NCBI GenBank assembly: GCA_031259645.1
Contig: JAIRLC010000041.1
Coordinates: 1 to 7,448, forward strand
Origin: Prevotellaceae bacterium
GTDB lineage: Bacteria > Bacteroidota > Bacteroidia > Bacteroidales > UBA932
Length of the DNA stretch: 7,448 bases
Reading direction: 5' to 3'
Position 1 is the stretch's first letter, and each line of letters begins with the position of its first letter. Both the position numbers and the translations under genes were made by a program. The notes beneath the pieces were generated by a model. That model worked only from the letters and a program-made list of their open reading frames with translations. It searched no databases and had not been told where the DNA came from. Positions 7,297 through 7,448 of the stretch are shown here, piece by piece.

Positions 7297-7320
7297 AGCC
7301 GCGCAATTTGCGCGGCTTTA
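7297..7320 (+). terminator. Short perfect hairpin, possible terminator
   Basis: AGCCGCGCA (7297-7305) and TGCGCGGCT (7309-7317) are perfect nine-base arms around a three-base loop, followed by TTTA. The stem is GC-rich enough to terminate but the T-run is short. With a strong terminator 155 bases upstream and no gene between, it may instead be part of a repeated noncoding element. Confidence 0.45.
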
Positions 7321-7325
7321 CTGTA

Positions 7326-7358
7326 AACCGCAGGCGAAGCGAAGCGCCGCCTGCGGTT
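7326..7358. repeat. Perfect 11-bp inverted repeat, GC-rich
   Basis: AACCGCAGGCG (7326-7336) and CGCCTGCGGTT (7348-7358) are exact inverted copies separated by 11 bases that include GAAGCGAAGC. No T-run follows on the plus strand, and on the minus strand only TTTACAG follows, so a terminator role is weak. A REP-like palindromic element is possible but cannot be tested from one copy. Confidence 0.6.
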
Positions 7359-7389
7359 ATGGGGGTCGCGTCCCTCCGGGCATCACTTA

Positions 7390-7448
7390 CATCATACTTC
7401 ATCCTTCATCCTTCATCCTTCATCCTTCATACTTCATACATCATACAT
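7390..7448 (+). repeat. Heptanucleotide tandem array, CTTCATC type, running off the window
   Basis: The last 59 bases are eight full seven-base units and three bases of a ninth: one CATCATA, four identical CTTCATC, two CTTCATA, one CATCATA, then CAT. No unit deviates from the seven-base spacing. The array may continue past the window edge. Seven-base tandem repeats of this sort are known as STRRs in cyanobacteria; here the unit is unrelated to the TTAAGCG type 94 bases upstream. Confidence 0.9.

Larger units (their letters stand above)
7055..7448. other. Gene-free region at the window end
   Basis: These 394 bases contain no open frame with codon use like the neighbouring genes. They hold a bidirectional terminator, a TTAAGCG-type heptad tract, two perfect inverted repeats and a CTTCATC heptad array, each listed separately. 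Between 7143 and 7268 I see nothing recognisable. No tRNA-like or ribosomal sequence is visible. Confidence 0.7.

Noticed and set aside
7390..7448. CRISPR array
   Set aside because: The units are seven bases long with no spacers; this is a simple tandem repeat.

Overview
The window comes from a member of the Bacteroidota, most likely Bacteroidales. Three observations point there. Start codons follow A/T-rich leaders with no Shine-Dalgarno sequence. Two promoters carry the Bacteroidota -7 element TAnnTTTG, in both cases TATATTTG. One gene encodes a PD40-propeller/OmpA-type envelope protein with an added carboxypeptidase-regulatory-like (CRD) region, a build typical of this phylum. Genes are near 50% G+C and the gaps between them are clearly A/T-rich. 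I could not place it to genus.

Layout. Positions 1-513 (minus strand, cut by the window edge) hold the first 171 residues of glycine dehydrogenase GcvP. A 192-bp divergent gap with a good gcvP promoter follows. Positions 706-2256 and 2268-2660 form a two-gene unit: a biotin-dependent acyl-CoA carboxyltransferase (propionyl-CoA carboxylase beta / methylmalonyl-CoA decarboxylase alpha family) and its biotin carrier protein. After a short gap with heptanucleotide repeats and a -7 element come two exported proteins on the same strand, 53 bp apart. One (2784-4829) is a PD40 / tandem CRD-like / OmpA-C protein resembling the T9SS component PorE without its TPR part. The other (4883-7054) is a 723-residue secreted protein of unknown function with an all-helical N-terminal half and a beta-rich, propeller-like C-terminal part. 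A strong bidirectional terminator (7110-7142) closes this unit. The last 394 bases hold no gene but contain two perfect inverted repeats and two heptanucleotide repeat tracts, one running off the window end.

How the parts fit. GcvP feeds the glycine cleavage system in the cytoplasm. The carboxyltransferase and carrier need a biotin carboxylase (or a decarboxylase membrane subunit) encoded elsewhere. The two exported proteins are probably co-transcribed and may work together in the periplasm, one holding peptidoglycan through its OmpA domain; that partnership is inference.

Most unusual at the DNA level: degenerate 7-bp-period repeats occur in three of the four fully visible noncoding stretches, with three different unit sequences. 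The most interesting protein observation is the pairing of a PorE-like protein lacking TPRs with a large unidentified helical/propeller protein. I saw no RNA genes, CRISPR arrays, transposases or phage genes.
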